Of a DNA stretch of 64,000 bases, positions 1 through 9,091 are shown piece after piece (position 1 is the first letter of the stretch; every line of letters starts with the position of its first letter). Under the pieces are notes generated by a model. It saw only the letters and a list, made by a program, of their open reading frames with translations, was not told the origin of the DNA and ran no database searches. The stretch is from Bacillus_BA songklensis (GTDB lineage: Bacteria > Bacillota > Bacilli > Bacillales > Bacillaceae_H): the NCBI RefSeq assembly GCF_042649685.1, contig NZ_JBHRZT010000044.1:1-64000 (forward strand), written 5' to 3'. A program made the position numbers and the translations under genes.

Positions 1-317
1 GTGTGCAGGTTATCAAAGATACTGAGGCCGGCGGTAAAGGAACACTTCAATTTGGTACGGAAGTTGTTAGTGCTGCTGATGGCTCGATAGCTGCATTGCT
101 CGGCGCTTCTCCGGGTGCTTCTACTGCCGTTCACGTCATGCTTGAGGTATTAGAAAAATGCTTCCCGCAACATATGAAAGGGTGGGAACCGAAACTAAAA
201 GAAATGATTCCTTCTTATGGCGTGTCACTAGCGGAAAACCCAGAGCTTTTCCAAGAAATTCATACTTCAACAGCGCAGACGCTTGGTCTATGTGAAAAAG
301 AACCGGTCTATAGCTAA
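1..317 (+). CDS. mqo: Malate:quinone oxidoreductase, C-terminal part
   Basis: This is the last ~105 residues of an FAD-dependent malate:quinone oxidoreductase, which oxidises malate to oxaloacetate at the membrane and passes electrons to quinone in the TCA cycle. The fragment has the family's C-terminal features: a Gly-rich LQFGTEVV stretch, the DGSIAALLGASPGAST segment that belongs to the FAD-binding fold, and the tail ending in TLGLCEKEPVYS. The reading frame is open to the left window edge, so the start lies outside. The family usually has about 500 residues; only the end is visible. No clear terminator follows it. Confidence 0.9.
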   Translation, partial: VQVIKDTEAGGKGTLQFGTEVVSAADGSIAALLGASPGASTAVHVMLEVLEKCFPQHMKGWEPKLKEMIPSYGVSLAENPELFQEIHTSTAQTLGLCEKEPVYS

Positions 318-490
318 TTCTTTGGATGTAGAAACAAAGTTATAATTAAGATGAAAACACGGTTCCTTCTGAAACTTCATAGCCATGATTGTTTAGAGGA
401 TACTTATAATACGGAGGATTCCCGGCTAACGTTTTTTAATTTTTTTGGACCCAGCCCTTAACGGCTTGTCCATCATTCAAGTCGATATCT

Positions 491-822
491 TCAATGTTTG
501 ATGATTTCCAGCATTTCATTTACTTGCATCATTGGGACTGAAGGATTGGGGCGATAATCTAAGTGAGTAGAGTACGCAGAAACCTTCGTCCCTTTAACGT
601 TGATCACTGCTTCGACAACCCGGGCATTAATTTCGGCTTTGGCGTACTGCTTTGAGTACTTAATCTTGTAATTGGCCAATTTTTTTCTTCTACTATTGGA
701 TCCTTGCTAAGGATCGCAACTCCATATTGACGATTCGGTTTCCCTTCTTCCACTGCAGGAAAATCATAAATTGGAGCGAAGAAATAATGCATATCAAGAT
801 GTTCAGCCAATTTCTCTATCAT
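491..822 (-). pseudogene. Endonuclease/exonuclease/phosphatase family remnant
   Basis: Two overlapping minus-strand frames (822-604 and 679-491) read as consecutive parts of one protein: a YGVAILSKDPI segment, then AEINARVVEAVINVKG and VSAYSTHLDYRP. The last resembles the STHL(D) motif of the endonuclease/exonuclease/phosphatase (EEP) superfamily. They are joined by a frameshift near 680-700. The N-terminal metal-binding part and the C-terminal GDFN and SDH motifs are absent, so the product cannot be active. Another open minus-strand scrap, reading DLNDGQAVKGWVQ, lies just downstream (about 430-485). I read the locus as a decayed gene. Confidence 0.65.
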
Positions 823-883
823 ATTTTCATCATTGCTTATGATCGTTTGACTGTGACATAAATTTTCACAAAAAAATACATAA

Positions 884-928
884 AAAGAGCTGGCCCAAAA
901 GCCTGATTTGGTTTTTGAGTCAGCTCTT
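884..928. terminator. Imperfect 20-bp hairpin
   Basis: The arms AAAGAGCTGGCCCAAAAGCC and GGTTTTTGAGTCAGCTCTTT pair with only three wobble or mismatch positions around a 6-nt loop. A related GGAGCTGGCCCGAAAGG hairpin occurs at 8226-8274. It is best read as a terminator or a small intergenic repeat; there is no clean T-run. Confidence 0.4.
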
Positions 929-1181
929 TCTCTGTAAATCGCTACTATTTATTTTTAAGTTAATCATCAAAGCAGGGAGAGGCACAGTTTGAAGTTTAAG
1001 TGTGTAATTATGCATAAAATAAATTTCATGTAAGTTTTGTAGAGTCGATGGTCTAGTTTGGCAGATTTCTTGCACCAGAACCACAGAATGACTGATTAAC
1101 GAATAATAAAAGATTTTGAAAAGAAGCAATTTACTAGGTAAATAGACCGAAAACTTGTAAATTTATCCAAATAAGCTTTAC

Positions 1182-1197
1182 ACGTAAACGTTTACGT
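1182..1197. promoter_or_regulatory. Perfect 16-bp LacI-type operator
   Basis: ACGTAAACGTTTACGT is a perfect palindrome centred on CG, the usual form of LacI/GalR operators. It lies about 190 bp upstream of the secreted glycosidase gene, and a LacI-family gene follows that glycosidase at 4394. The natural inference is a local repressor-operator pair, although the regulator gene is now frameshifted. Confidence 0.6.
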
Positions 1198-1214
1198 AAT
1201 AATATTAATTAAAA

Positions 1215-1229
1215 GTGAAAGCGTTTACT
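1215..1229. promoter_or_regulatory. Probable cre (CcpA) site
   Basis: GTGAAAGCGTTTACT agrees with the cre consensus WTGNAANCGNWNNCW at 14 of 15 positions; only the first base differs. Together with the palindrome at 1182 it suggests carbon catabolite control of the glycosidase gene. Confidence 0.55.
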
Positions 1230-1388
1230 TTACGAAATTAATTGAAATCTTTGATGTAGTTATTTGTTAAAAAAATGGGGAAGAGAGATCTGCGGAAGAA
1301 CTAAGGATTAAGGTTAAACTGTTACGTATCCATAGGTTCAAAGTTTGTAACTGTTGAAATGGTAAAAACAAAGGGGAGGTTTTTCAGT

Positions 1389-4298
1389 GTGGGTAAATTT
1401 TTAAAAAAGAGTAAAAGTAAAAATAACAAGAAGAGTTTGTTAAGGAAGGTTGGTGCATTCTCTGTCCTTTCGACTCTAGCATTGACGACAGCCATTACAG
1501 GATCGGCTTCAGCCCAAGACAGCCAATTTACAAGGCAAGGAGCAGGTCCCATGTATTTTATGACTTATGAGCATCAGTGGACGAAAAATACATACATGCC
1601 TGAGAAACGACTTAAGGAAAATATTGACTGGATGGCGAAAAATTTTCTGCCGTATGGTTATAACATGGTTTCAACGGATGGTTGGATTGAGGGGGCCAGT
1701 TTGTTGAATAAAAATGGCTATGTTGTGAGCCATAACGATAAATGGATGACTAATCCGTTAAACATGGATGGGTCTGAAGAAGAACCCACGCTCGGTCAGC
1801 TGCAGAATGGTGATTTTGAAGAAGGAATCGAGAGTGGATGGAAAGTAGAAACTAAGGCATGGTTTGGTGTTGATGCGAATGATGCATATGAAGGTTCAAA
1901 ATTGTGGGTGTATCACCCTGATCCGCATACGGCAAAAGTTTCTCAAACCGTTGAAGGACTTGAAAACGGAAATTATTCGGTCACGGCACGTGTGAAATTC
2001 CCGAATGACGTTCAAGCCTTCGTTGGTGACACGAGAACAAGCACGGCAAACATGAAGCTGAAAAACTATGCGGAAGCAACAGAGGGACAGGAAGCTCCTG
2101 AACAAGTGGTCGAGTTGAAAGAAGGTTTGACCGACGAATATGGAAAAGCGCGTTACGGCCTTTTCGAACTACAGGCAGAGGTGACAAACGGTCAGCTGAC
2201 TGTTGAGTTTAACATAAACGCCAAAGGGGAACATAGCTCCTTCCAACTGGATAATGTCGAGCTTTATAAGACGGGAGAAAAGCCGGAGGAAGACAACGAG
2301 GATAATGAGCCGTTTCAGTATCCATCTGAAAAATATCCAGACGGTCACACCTGGAAATTTTGGGGCGACTATCTTAAAGAAAAAGGCATGGAATTTGGTA
2401 TCTACTACAACCCGCTTTGGATAAGTCCTGAGGTTGTCAAAAACCCGGACAAATATATTGTCAAAGGGACGGAAAACAATCCTGGTGGTCCAACGTATGT
2501 AGCGGACCTGATTGACCAAGGTGATCCGAATGATCCGACAGACGGCGACCGTTTTAATGGTGGACAAGGTAATGCACGTTCGCTTTATTGGGTCAACGTA
2601 AATCACCCAGATGCTGAAAAATATATAAAAGGTTACATTGAATTTTTGGCAGAACAAGGGGCAGATTTTCTGCGCGTCGATTTCCTTTCCTGGTATGAAA
2701 CTGGAACAGATGTAAATATAGGAACAGTAGGAAAAGCACATGACAGAGAACTATATGAAACAGCACTAAAGTGGATGTCCGAAGCTTCTAAGGAAAACAA
2801 CGTTTTCCTAAGTCTGGTGATGCCACATCTCTTTAATCATGGAGAGGCCGAACAGAAATATGGCGATATGATTCGAATCAATGAAGACGTTTTCGCAGGT
2901 AGCTGGGATCATATCAGCGGCAGACGTCAAGAATGGCGGCCAGGTTGGTCACAGTGGGCGAACTCCTTTCAAGGGTTTACCGGCTTCTCTGATATTGGCG
3001 GTCGTTCAAGCATGATATTGGATGGGGATTTCCTCAGACTTAATACGTTCTCCGGGAACTTTGCGGAAAATGAGAAGAAAACAACCCTGTCTCTCTACAC
3101 GCTGGCAGGATCTCCAATCGCCATTGCCGATCAGTACGATACAATTGGCGATAATTATAAGTACTATCAAAACACTGAGCTGATTGAGTTTAATAAAATG
3201 GGTCTGGTTGGAAAGCCAATCTACAAGAGTGCCGCTCATTATGGAGAGTCGAACGAAAGCCGTGACAGTCATCGTTGGGTAGGTCAGTTGCCGGATGGTT
3301 CATGGGTAGTTGGTTTGTTCAACCGCAATGATGAAAGCAAAGCGTTTGATTTCAATTTTAAAGAAGAACTGGGCATTGAAAAAGGTCAGGTCCGTGATGT
3401 CTGGGCTCATAAAGACCTCGGTATCCAGTCTTCTCATTCAATGACACTCGAGCCGCATGACAGTGTTGTCTTGAAAGTCGTGCCGGCGACAACGGACAAA
3501 GCTTTTGAAGCGGAAGTTGCTTCTTACACAAGGGGAGTTGAATTCGCAAAGGCGACTGAAGGTCATGACGGATTTGGCTACCTAAATGGATTTAATAAGA
3601 TAGGAGAAAGCGTCACGTATGCAATCAGTGTCCCAACAGCAGGAGTCTATCACCTGGATGTAAAATATTCTGCGGATGAAGCTAGTGGAGCAACCCTTCA
3701 TGTAAGAGATGTGAAAAGTGGTGAAACCACTTATTCAGAGTCGGTTTCATTGAAAGGGACGCATGGTAAATGGAAAAAAGCGAATGAAAAAGTGGAGCTT
3801 AAGGAAGGAACGAACCTTGTAACGGTTAATGTTGCTTCCGGTAACTTTAATCTTGACTCCATTATATTAGAAAATGCACAGGGCGATAAAGCAACAATAC
3901 AAAATGGCGATTTCAAAGAAGGGTTCGATAACTGGAGCCGCAGCAACATGGTCAATCAGTCTATTGTTGATGGAGCTGTCCAAATTGCTGGTAAGGGCGA
4001 TGAAGCGTTTAAATCCGACCTCTGGCAGTATGTTGTACCGAAAGCAGGCACCTATAAGCTGACTGTTGATGCCAAACGAAGCGGCCAGTTCGACGAAGCT
4101 TCCCTTTATGTCGAAAACGGTGAAGACAAAAAAACAGTAGCGGTTCCTGAATCCGGCAACATGACAACTGTTACGATTTCCGATATCAAAGTATCTGAAG
4201 GCGAGGTTCTGAAAATCGGTAATATTGCCAATGCACGAGCAGGTGGTGCGCTAACAATTGATCATGTCCAGCTCACCCTTCAGGATGATCAAGATTGA
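1389..4298 (+). CDS. Secreted GH27-like glycoside hydrolase with three carbohydrate-binding-like domains
   Basis: A large exported glycosidase. The GTG at 1389 is preferred to the ATG at 1359 because GGGGAGG lies at 1373-1379, upstream of the GTG and downstream of the ATG; this gives 969 residues with a signal peptide ending GSASA. The catalytic TIM barrel looks like glycoside hydrolase family 27 (alpha-galactosidase, isomaltodextranase, beta-L-arabinopyranosidase). FLRVDFLSW carries the likely nucleophile D431 and RINEDVF the likely acid/base D500. A jelly-roll-type domain (NGDFEEGI, about 140-295) interrupts the barrel before it resumes near residue 310. Two more binding-like modules follow: CBM6/35-like at about 706-833 and CBM4/9-like at about 837-969. 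The substrate cannot be read from sequence; an alpha-glucan or alpha-galactoside is plausible. It sits behind a LacI-type operator and a cre-like site. Confidence 0.75.
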   Translation: MGKFLKKSKSKNNKKSLLRKVGAFSVLSTLALTTAITGSASAQDSQFTRQGAGPMYFMTYEHQWTKNTYMPEKRLKENIDWMAKNFLPYGYNMVSTDGWIEGASLLNKNGYVVSHNDKWMTNPLNMDGSEEEPTLGQLQNGDFEEGIESGWKVETKAWFGVDANDAYEGSKLWVYHPDPHTAKVSQTVEGLENGNYSVTARVKFPNDVQAFVGDTRTSTANMKLKNYAEATEGQEAPEQVVELKEGLTDEYGKARYGLFELQAEVTNGQLTVEFNINAKGEHSSFQLDNVELYKTGEKPEEDNEDNEPFQYPSEKYPDGHTWKFWGDYLKEKGMEFGIYYNPLWISPEVVKNPDKYIVKGTENNPGGPTYVADLIDQGDPNDPTDGDRFNGGQGNARSLYWVNVNHPDAEKYIKGYIEFLAEQGADFLRVDFLSWYETGTDVNIGTVGKAHDRELYETALKWMSEASKENNVFLSLVMPHLFNHGEAEQKYGDMIRINEDVFAGSWDHISGRRQEWRPGWSQWANSFQGFTGFSDIGGRSSMILDGDFLRLNTFSGNFAENEKKTTLSLYTLAGSPIAIADQYDTIGDNYKYYQNTELIEFNKMGLVGKPIYKSAAHYGESNESRDSHRWVGQLPDGSWVVGLFNRNDESKAFDFNFKEELGIEKGQVRDVWAHKDLGIQSSHSMTLEPHDSVVLKVVPATTDKAFEAEVASYTRGVEFAKATEGHDGFGYLNGFNKIGESVTYAISVPTAGVYHLDVKYSADEASGATLHVRDVKSGETTYSESVSLKGTHGKWKKANEKVELKEGTNLVTVNVASGNFNLDSIILENAQGDKATIQNGDFKEGFDNWSRSNMVNQSIVDGAVQIAGKGDEAFKSDLWQYVVPKAGTYKLTVDAKRSGQFDEASLYVENGEDKKTVAVPESGNMTTVTISDIKVSEGEVLKIGNIANARAGGALTIDHVQLTLQDDQD

Positions 4299-4393
4299 GC
4301 AAAAGAATAAAAATAAAAAGTCCGGTATTGAAAGGTTTTTTCTTGTGATGTTTTATACGGGAATGTTTTTGGAATTTAGGAAGAAGGTATAAT

Positions 4394-5400
4394 ATGGCCT
4401 ATACCATTAAGGATGTAGCTAAGAAAGCAAATGTATCAATTGCAACAGTTTCGAGGATTTTGAACAATCAAGTTGGTTATACAGAAGAAACAAAAAGGAA
4501 AGTGCTTAAAGCTATTGAAGAATTAGGCTATCAACCTAATGCAGTTGCGAGAGGACTAATTAATAAAAGAACGCATACGATTGGACTACTTGTTCCCAAA
4601 TTAACCAGTACCTTTGTTACAGAACTATTAAGGGGAATTGAAAAGGTTGCTCACAAGGCAGGCTCGAATGTCATTGTATGCCACACTGAGACGCGCGGAA
4701 TCAAAATGATGAAGTATCTTCAAATGCTAAATGAAAAAAGAATTGATGGTCTCATTTTTACCAGTGAAGTATTAAAAGAAGAGTATTATCTATATGTCAA
4801 AAAGATGGGGATTCCAATGGTTCTTCTATCCACTCAATCTGATGAATATCCGGTCCCTTATGTGAAAGTAAATGACCGAGATGCAGCTTATACAGCTACA
4901 AAATATCTAATTGAGAAAGGGCACAAGGAAATTGGAATGCTGTGTGGTAATAAAGCAGATTTAATTGCCGGTATACCTAGGATTAAAGGGTTCAAGGATG
5001 CTCTTAACGATCACAATATTCCAGTTAATGAAAATCATATAATATTTAGCGATGAGTTTTTTTTCAAGATGGGGTTAAAAGCATGACTTTTCTGTTGAAG
5101 CAGGCACCTGATCTAACAGCTGTCTTCGCTGCGAGTGATGAACTTGCTATTGGGGCCATATCAGCAGCTTATCAGTTCGGCAAAAAGGTTCCAGAAGATC
5201 TATCCATCATCGGTTATGACAATTTAAGTATTGCTGAAATGTCTATTCCCCCGTTAACATCCGTTGCACAACCACTTAATGACATGGGAGAAAAGGCTGC
5301 AAGCATGGTGTTTGAAATGATAGAATCGAACAAATTAGCGCCAAGTTGTATATTTCCACATAAAATTATCGAAAGAAAGAGTGTACGTTCGTTAGAATGA
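4394..5400 (+). pseudogene. LacI-family transcriptional regulator, frameshifted
   Basis: The first frame (4394-5086) encodes a standard LacI helix-turn-helix (TIKDVAKKANVSIATVSRIL) and most of the sugar-binding domain. The second frame (from 5083) carries on with DLTAVFAASDELAIGA and IIGYDNLSIAEM, the usual second half. The two overlap by ATGA, and one extra base in the AAAA run at 5076-5079 would restore a single protein of about 334 residues. It is therefore a recent frameshift or a sequencing error, not two genes. It follows the glycosidase in the same direction and is the likely ligand-sensing repressor of that gene through the palindrome at 1182. Confidence 0.8.
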
Positions 5401-5585
5401 CACTTTTTTCTTTTAAAATAAGTAGGCGTTCACATAATCTAAGCCCTTTTCCTTTAGCCTCTCCGGCCATTGTATCCGCTAAAGTAAAGGAAGAAAAGAA
5501 AGCAAATATCCGCCAATGGGGAATTTCGAAAGCCTACAAGGATACGGAATGGAAAGAGAGAACGTTTACTTTGGTATAGGTTGGT

Positions 5586-6680
5586 TTAGGGCAGTATGAC
5601 AAACAAGACATCCATTCCTTTCCATCCGCATCCTGAGCTGATCGAAGTCCCAACAAACTCCGTTGCCAGGGTCTCAGAATGAGGATTGTTAAAGTCAGCC
5701 TTTAAGTCATTTACCCAGCTTGAGTGCCAGTCTCCACCAAGGACAATTGGATTTGAAGGCCGATGTTGTTGAATGAAGTTTAAGATACGGGCACGCTCAG
5801 CAGCATAACCATCCCACTGGTCATGATTGACACTTATCCCTGATCCAGTGTCATAGTCAAACTGAGCCATCATGGTTTGCTGGGCAATCACGTTCCAGCG
5901 TGCCTTCGATAGTTCAAGATTTCTTAATAGCCACTGTTCCTGTTTGGAGCCCATCATGGTTCGTGAAGGGTTCCATGCTTCAGGGTCTTGAGGAGCACCT
6001 GGAAATCCGTCGCTCAATTGGTCATCACGAAATTGGCGTGTATCCAAGACGCTAAAGTCGGCTAAATCACCAAAAGTGAATTGACGGTAGAAAATCATGT
6101 CGGAACCATGCGGTTTTGAACGAAGCCTTAGCAACAAATGCTCGTAATAAGCCTGGAACGCTGCAGCACGAATGGCAAGAAAATTCTGATTGGATGCCTC
6201 CCCATCCGGTTGTGAAATGCCATTCGCCCAGTTATTCTCTACTTCATGATCATCGAAGGTCACGATAAACGGAAACGCTGCATGGGCAGCCTGTAAGTCT
6301 GGTGAAGTTTTATAAAGGGCATGTAGATTACGGAAATCTGCAAGGGTTTCAGTGTTCTTTTTCTCATAGATATAATCCCCAAGATGGACAACAAAATCGA
6401 GATCTTGCTGTGCCATATCGCGGTAGGCAGCGTAACGCCCCCCCACCCATGCCTGGCAAGAGGCAAAGGCAAACGAAAGACTATTTAAGTGCGTTCCCCA
6501 TGCAGGAGCCGTTTTCGTTCTTCCTACGGGACTTGTCTCGTTTCCAGCTTTAAACCGATAATAATACTCCCGTCCTGGTGTTAAGCCATATACTTCCGCA
6601 TGGACAGAATGTGCAAGCTCTGGCATCGCTACTTCTGTTCCATGTTTTACTATCTTATTAAACTTTTCATCTTCCGCCAT
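5586..6680 (-). pseudogene. phoD: PhoD-type alkaline phosphatase/phosphodiesterase, truncated at both ends
   Basis: The central part of a PhoD-like metallophosphoesterase, normally a secreted Tat substrate of 500-580 residues. Core motifs are present: ASCQAW, HLGDYIYE, TFDDHEVENNW and LGGDWHSSW. The matching frame begins inside the fibronectin-like domain (ILVEWEMAEDEKF) and is closed by a stop near 6735, so the signal peptide and the first ~90 residues are missing. At the 3' end the sequence leaves the family just after GTSISSG and stops, losing the C-terminal active-site part. I read this as a decayed gene. A perfect cre consensus remains upstream at 6773. Confidence 0.75.
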
Positions 6681-6772
6681 TTCCCACTCAACGAGAATAT
6701 TAACAAAATTACCAATTAAGACAGATAATAATCAAACCTTTATTTACTTTTAATGATTATAGCACATTGACA

Positions 6773-6787
6773 TTGTAAGCGCTTCCT
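6773..6787. promoter_or_regulatory. cre (CcpA) consensus match
   Basis: TTGTAAGCGCTTCCT matches WTGNAANCGNWNNCW at every position. It lies about 90 bp upstream of the surviving PhoD frame on the minus strand. It may be a relic of that gene's control, or may serve transcription to the right, where only a short ORF of about 35 codons (from 6793) and a terminator are seen. Confidence 0.5.
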
Positions 6788-6862
6788 GATATGATGATAA
6801 TGGGTTGGACAGCAGCAGTGGCTGTCACGGTATCCGGCGTAGGTGGGGCCGATGCCAAGAAC

Positions 6863-6890
6863 AAGGACATGAAAATAGTGTCCTTTTTTA
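6863..6890 (+). terminator. Rho-independent terminator
   Basis: AAGGACA and TGTCCTT pair around a 9-nt loop, followed by a run of T's. It ends any transcript entering from the left; no convincing gene precedes it. Confidence 0.6.
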
Positions 6891-6957
6891 TTTAGGATAA
6901 TACCAGTAAACGCAGCCTTAAGCCACCCATAACAAACATCAGGTTATGACTTACACA

Positions 6958-7003
6958 TAAAAAGCGCTAAGGGATCCTTTGTTTTCTCCTCAGCGCTTTT
7001 TTC
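6958..7003 (-). terminator. Terminator of the PRPP synthetase gene
   Basis: AGCGCTAAGG and CCTCAGCGCT form a stem with one mismatch, flanked on both sides by A/T runs so that it can act in either direction. It lies about 45 bp past the end of the minus-strand gene at 7050. Confidence 0.65.
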
Positions 7004-7049
7004 TAGACGACTTATTTTACAGCGTAAATAACCTCTTTTTAATAATTGC

Positions 7050-7994
7050 TCAAAGCATCGTGTTAGTACATATCTTGTTTTGAATCCTTCTAATGGATTC
7101 TGTTAACAATGGAGCTATGGAAAGAACCTTAATCTTTTCGGTATTGTTTGTTTCAGGTAGAGGGATTGTATTGGTTACAATTAACTCTTTGATATTTGAA
7201 CGTGCAATTTTTTCTATCGAAGAACCAGAAAGAACAGCATGTGTGAAGCATCCATAAACATCTTTTACTCCATGTTCCATTAAAACATTTGTCGTAAGGA
7301 GTAGATTTTCACCTGTATCAATCATATCATCAATAATAATAGCTGTTTTCTCTTTTACTTCTCCAATTACGTTAACCTTTGCGGGTTCTTCAGGATTATA
7401 ACAGCGTCGGTCTATAAACGCAATCGGCACATTTAGGAGACTGGCCATTTTCCTTGCTCGAAGCACACTGCTGTTATCAGGGGCGACTACAACAACATCC
7501 GAAAAATTTTTCTCCGCAAAATAATCAGATAAAGTTGGAATCCCCGATAGTTGGTCAACAGGAATATTAAAAAAGCCCTCAATTGACGCAGCATGCAGAT
7601 CAATTGTTAATACTCTTGTTGCTCCTGCAGTTTCCAATAAATTTGCTATTAATTTTGCAGTAATCGGCTGTCTTGCACCTGATTTGCGGTCTTGTCTGGC
7701 ATAACCATAATAAGGTATGACGACATTTATGGATTTAGCCGAGGCTCTTTTTAAAGCATCGATCATAATAAGGAGTTCCATTATATACTCATTGCCTAAA
7801 CGAGAAATAGACTGCACTAAATATGTATCACAACCACGAATGCTTTCTTCAATGTTTAATTGAATTTCTCCGTCACTAAACCGTTTGATTGAACTTTTGC
7901 CCAATTCAATACCAAGCAAATCAACAATCTCTTGCGTAAGTTGAAGATTTGAGTTTAAGGAGAAGACTCTTATATTCGAATTCTGATAGGCCAT
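7050..7994 (-). CDS. Ribose-phosphate pyrophosphokinase paralogue
   Basis: Makes 5-phosphoribosyl-1-pyrophosphate from ribose-5-phosphate and ATP, the precursor of purines, pyrimidines, NAD, His and Trp. The whole fold is recognisable: SRLGNEYIMELLIMIDALK, ARQDRKSGARQPITAKL, the DLHAASIEGFFNIP segment and the PRPP loop IIIDDMIDTGENL. The start is the ATG at 7994 (314 residues) because the upstream in-frame GTG at 8006 lies inside the AAGGAG ribosome site. Several segments depart from the usual Bacillus enzyme: RKSGARQP where RKARSREP is expected, APDNSSV for SPDHGGV, and DTGENL for DTAGTL. The housekeeping prs normally follows gcaD, which is not here, so this is probably a second copy with altered regulation or activity. 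Confidence 0.85.
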   Translation of the reverse strand: MAYQNSNIRVFSLNSNLQLTQEIVDLLGIELGKSSIKRFSDGEIQLNIEESIRGCDTYLVQSISRLGNEYIMELLIMIDALKRASAKSINVVIPYYGYARQDRKSGARQPITAKLIANLLETAGATRVLTIDLHAASIEGFFNIPVDQLSGIPTLSDYFAEKNFSDVVVVAPDNSSVLRARKMASLLNVPIAFIDRRCYNPEEPAKVNVIGEVKEKTAIIIDDMIDTGENLLLTTNVLMEHGVKDVYGCFTHAVLSGSSIEKIARSNIKELIVTNTIPLPETNNTEKIKVLSIAPLLTESIRRIQNKICTNTML

Positions 7995-8348
7995 TACACA
8001 TATCACTCCTTCGTTAATTATACCAAATTTTCAAAAAACGGTTTCAAAACAGGATGAAGCTCATTAAATATATCATATACTCCTTCATAAATCTTGGCAG
8101 CCGTACAGATACAATTGAACAAAAAATGAATTTTTACGAACAGTATAATTGGGATAAGACATCCCGATCCAGACGATCAAGTGCTTTTACCCCATTTATA
8201 GATCAGTGCTTTATCTAACAGAAAAGGAGCTGGCCCGAAAGGTCACGTAAAATGACTTCCGGGTCGACCCCTTCATATTTAATGCTTTTTCCTGTAAAAA
8301 TAGATTTACGATTACTCAATTAAAGCTGAATAAGCGGTTTCGCCGTGA
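7995..8348. other. Intergenic stretch between the PRPP synthetase gene and hpr
   Basis: This stretch holds the 5' region of the minus-strand PRPP synthetase gene and a degenerate hairpin at about 8222-8276 (GGAGCTGGCCCGAAAGG paired with the region around TCCGGGTCGACCCC). The hairpin is related to the one at 884-928 and may terminate hpr. No coding region is convincing. Confidence 0.4.
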
Positions 8349-8909
8349 CTATCCACCTTTTTTAAGCCTTCCGTCCTCTTCAACGAAATCTTTTTCAATA
8401 CGTTCGAGAGAGCGTTCAAAAATTCCTATGAAATCATCCCCATATATGTTACGCACAACAGCCATGATTTCAATCATATCAGGAAATTTTCCATATACAT
8501 GTTGTAATGATAATGCTTCTTTGCACACGGAATTTTGTAATGGGTCATAATCTTCGAAAAGCTTTAAAAGTAATTCTTTTCCTTTTTCTGTTAATTGAAT
8601 ATATGTGTTTCTCCTATCATTTTCCTTTTTGAAAAATTGCAGATATCCCCGCTCCTCCAATTTTTTCGAGAAATTAAAGGCAGTTGATATGTGCATGATT
8701 CCGAATTTGGCAATCTCTGAAATGGAAGCATCTTTCAAGTAATAAGTAATCCATAAAATATGGTGTTCATTAATAGCAAGGTCATAAGGCTTAATCCATT
8801 GCTCCCAATCCTTTTCAATTGATTTCCAGAATGCTTTGCTTAATTGCATCATTCTTTGACTGAATAATAGGGCGTCTTTTACTGTATAATCATTCAATGT
8901 ACTTCCCAT
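8349..8909 (-). CDS. hpr: MarR-type transition-state regulator Hpr (ScoC)
   Basis: A DNA-binding repressor that in Bacillus holds back extracellular protease genes, sporulation and oligopeptide transport during growth. The protein has 186 residues, slightly shorter than the ~203 of B. subtilis, and follows the family closely: YTVKDALLFSQRMMQLSK, KDWEQWIKPYDLAINEHH, then the winged helix with ISEIAKFGIMHISTAFNFSK and LEERGYLQF. The C-terminal dimerisation helices end FVEEDGRLKKGG. An AAGGAGGT site precedes the ATG. It stands alone, oriented away from the methyltransferase at 9092. Confidence 0.93.
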   Translation of the reverse strand: MGSTLNDYTVKDALLFSQRMMQLSKAFWKSIEKDWEQWIKPYDLAINEHHILWITYYLKDASISEIAKFGIMHISTAFNFSKKLEERGYLQFFKKENDRRNTYIQLTEKGKELLLKLFEDYDPLQNSVCKEALSLQHVYGKFPDMIEIMAVVRNIYGDDFIGIFERSLERIEKDFVEEDGRLKKGG

Positions 8910-9091
8910 TGTTTTACCTCCTTTTCAAGAATATCGCAATATTACTTCTATTATGCCCGTAAAATAAAGATTAATAAAGTTATAAAAATAAATAAAAATG
9001 AATAAAATTTCTTTATGCCAATAGAAAAGCTGATAAGTAAAAATAAATAAAGTTGTACTTGTTTAACAAAGAAGGAAAGGGGAGAGGAAAA

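Noticed and set aside
2169..2741. Minus-strand 190-codon frame inside the glycosidase gene
   Set aside because: It is antisense to the conserved barrel domain, with no ribosome site and no family resemblance.
5397..5579. 60-codon frame after the LacI remnant
   Set aside because: No ribosome site and no protein family resemblance; it starts in the overlap with the LacI stop codon.
6793..6894. Short frame MMIMGWTAAVAVTVSG upstream of the prs-side terminators
   Set aside because: It has no ribosome site and no known homologue; the terminator lies inside its end. Probably a gene scrap.
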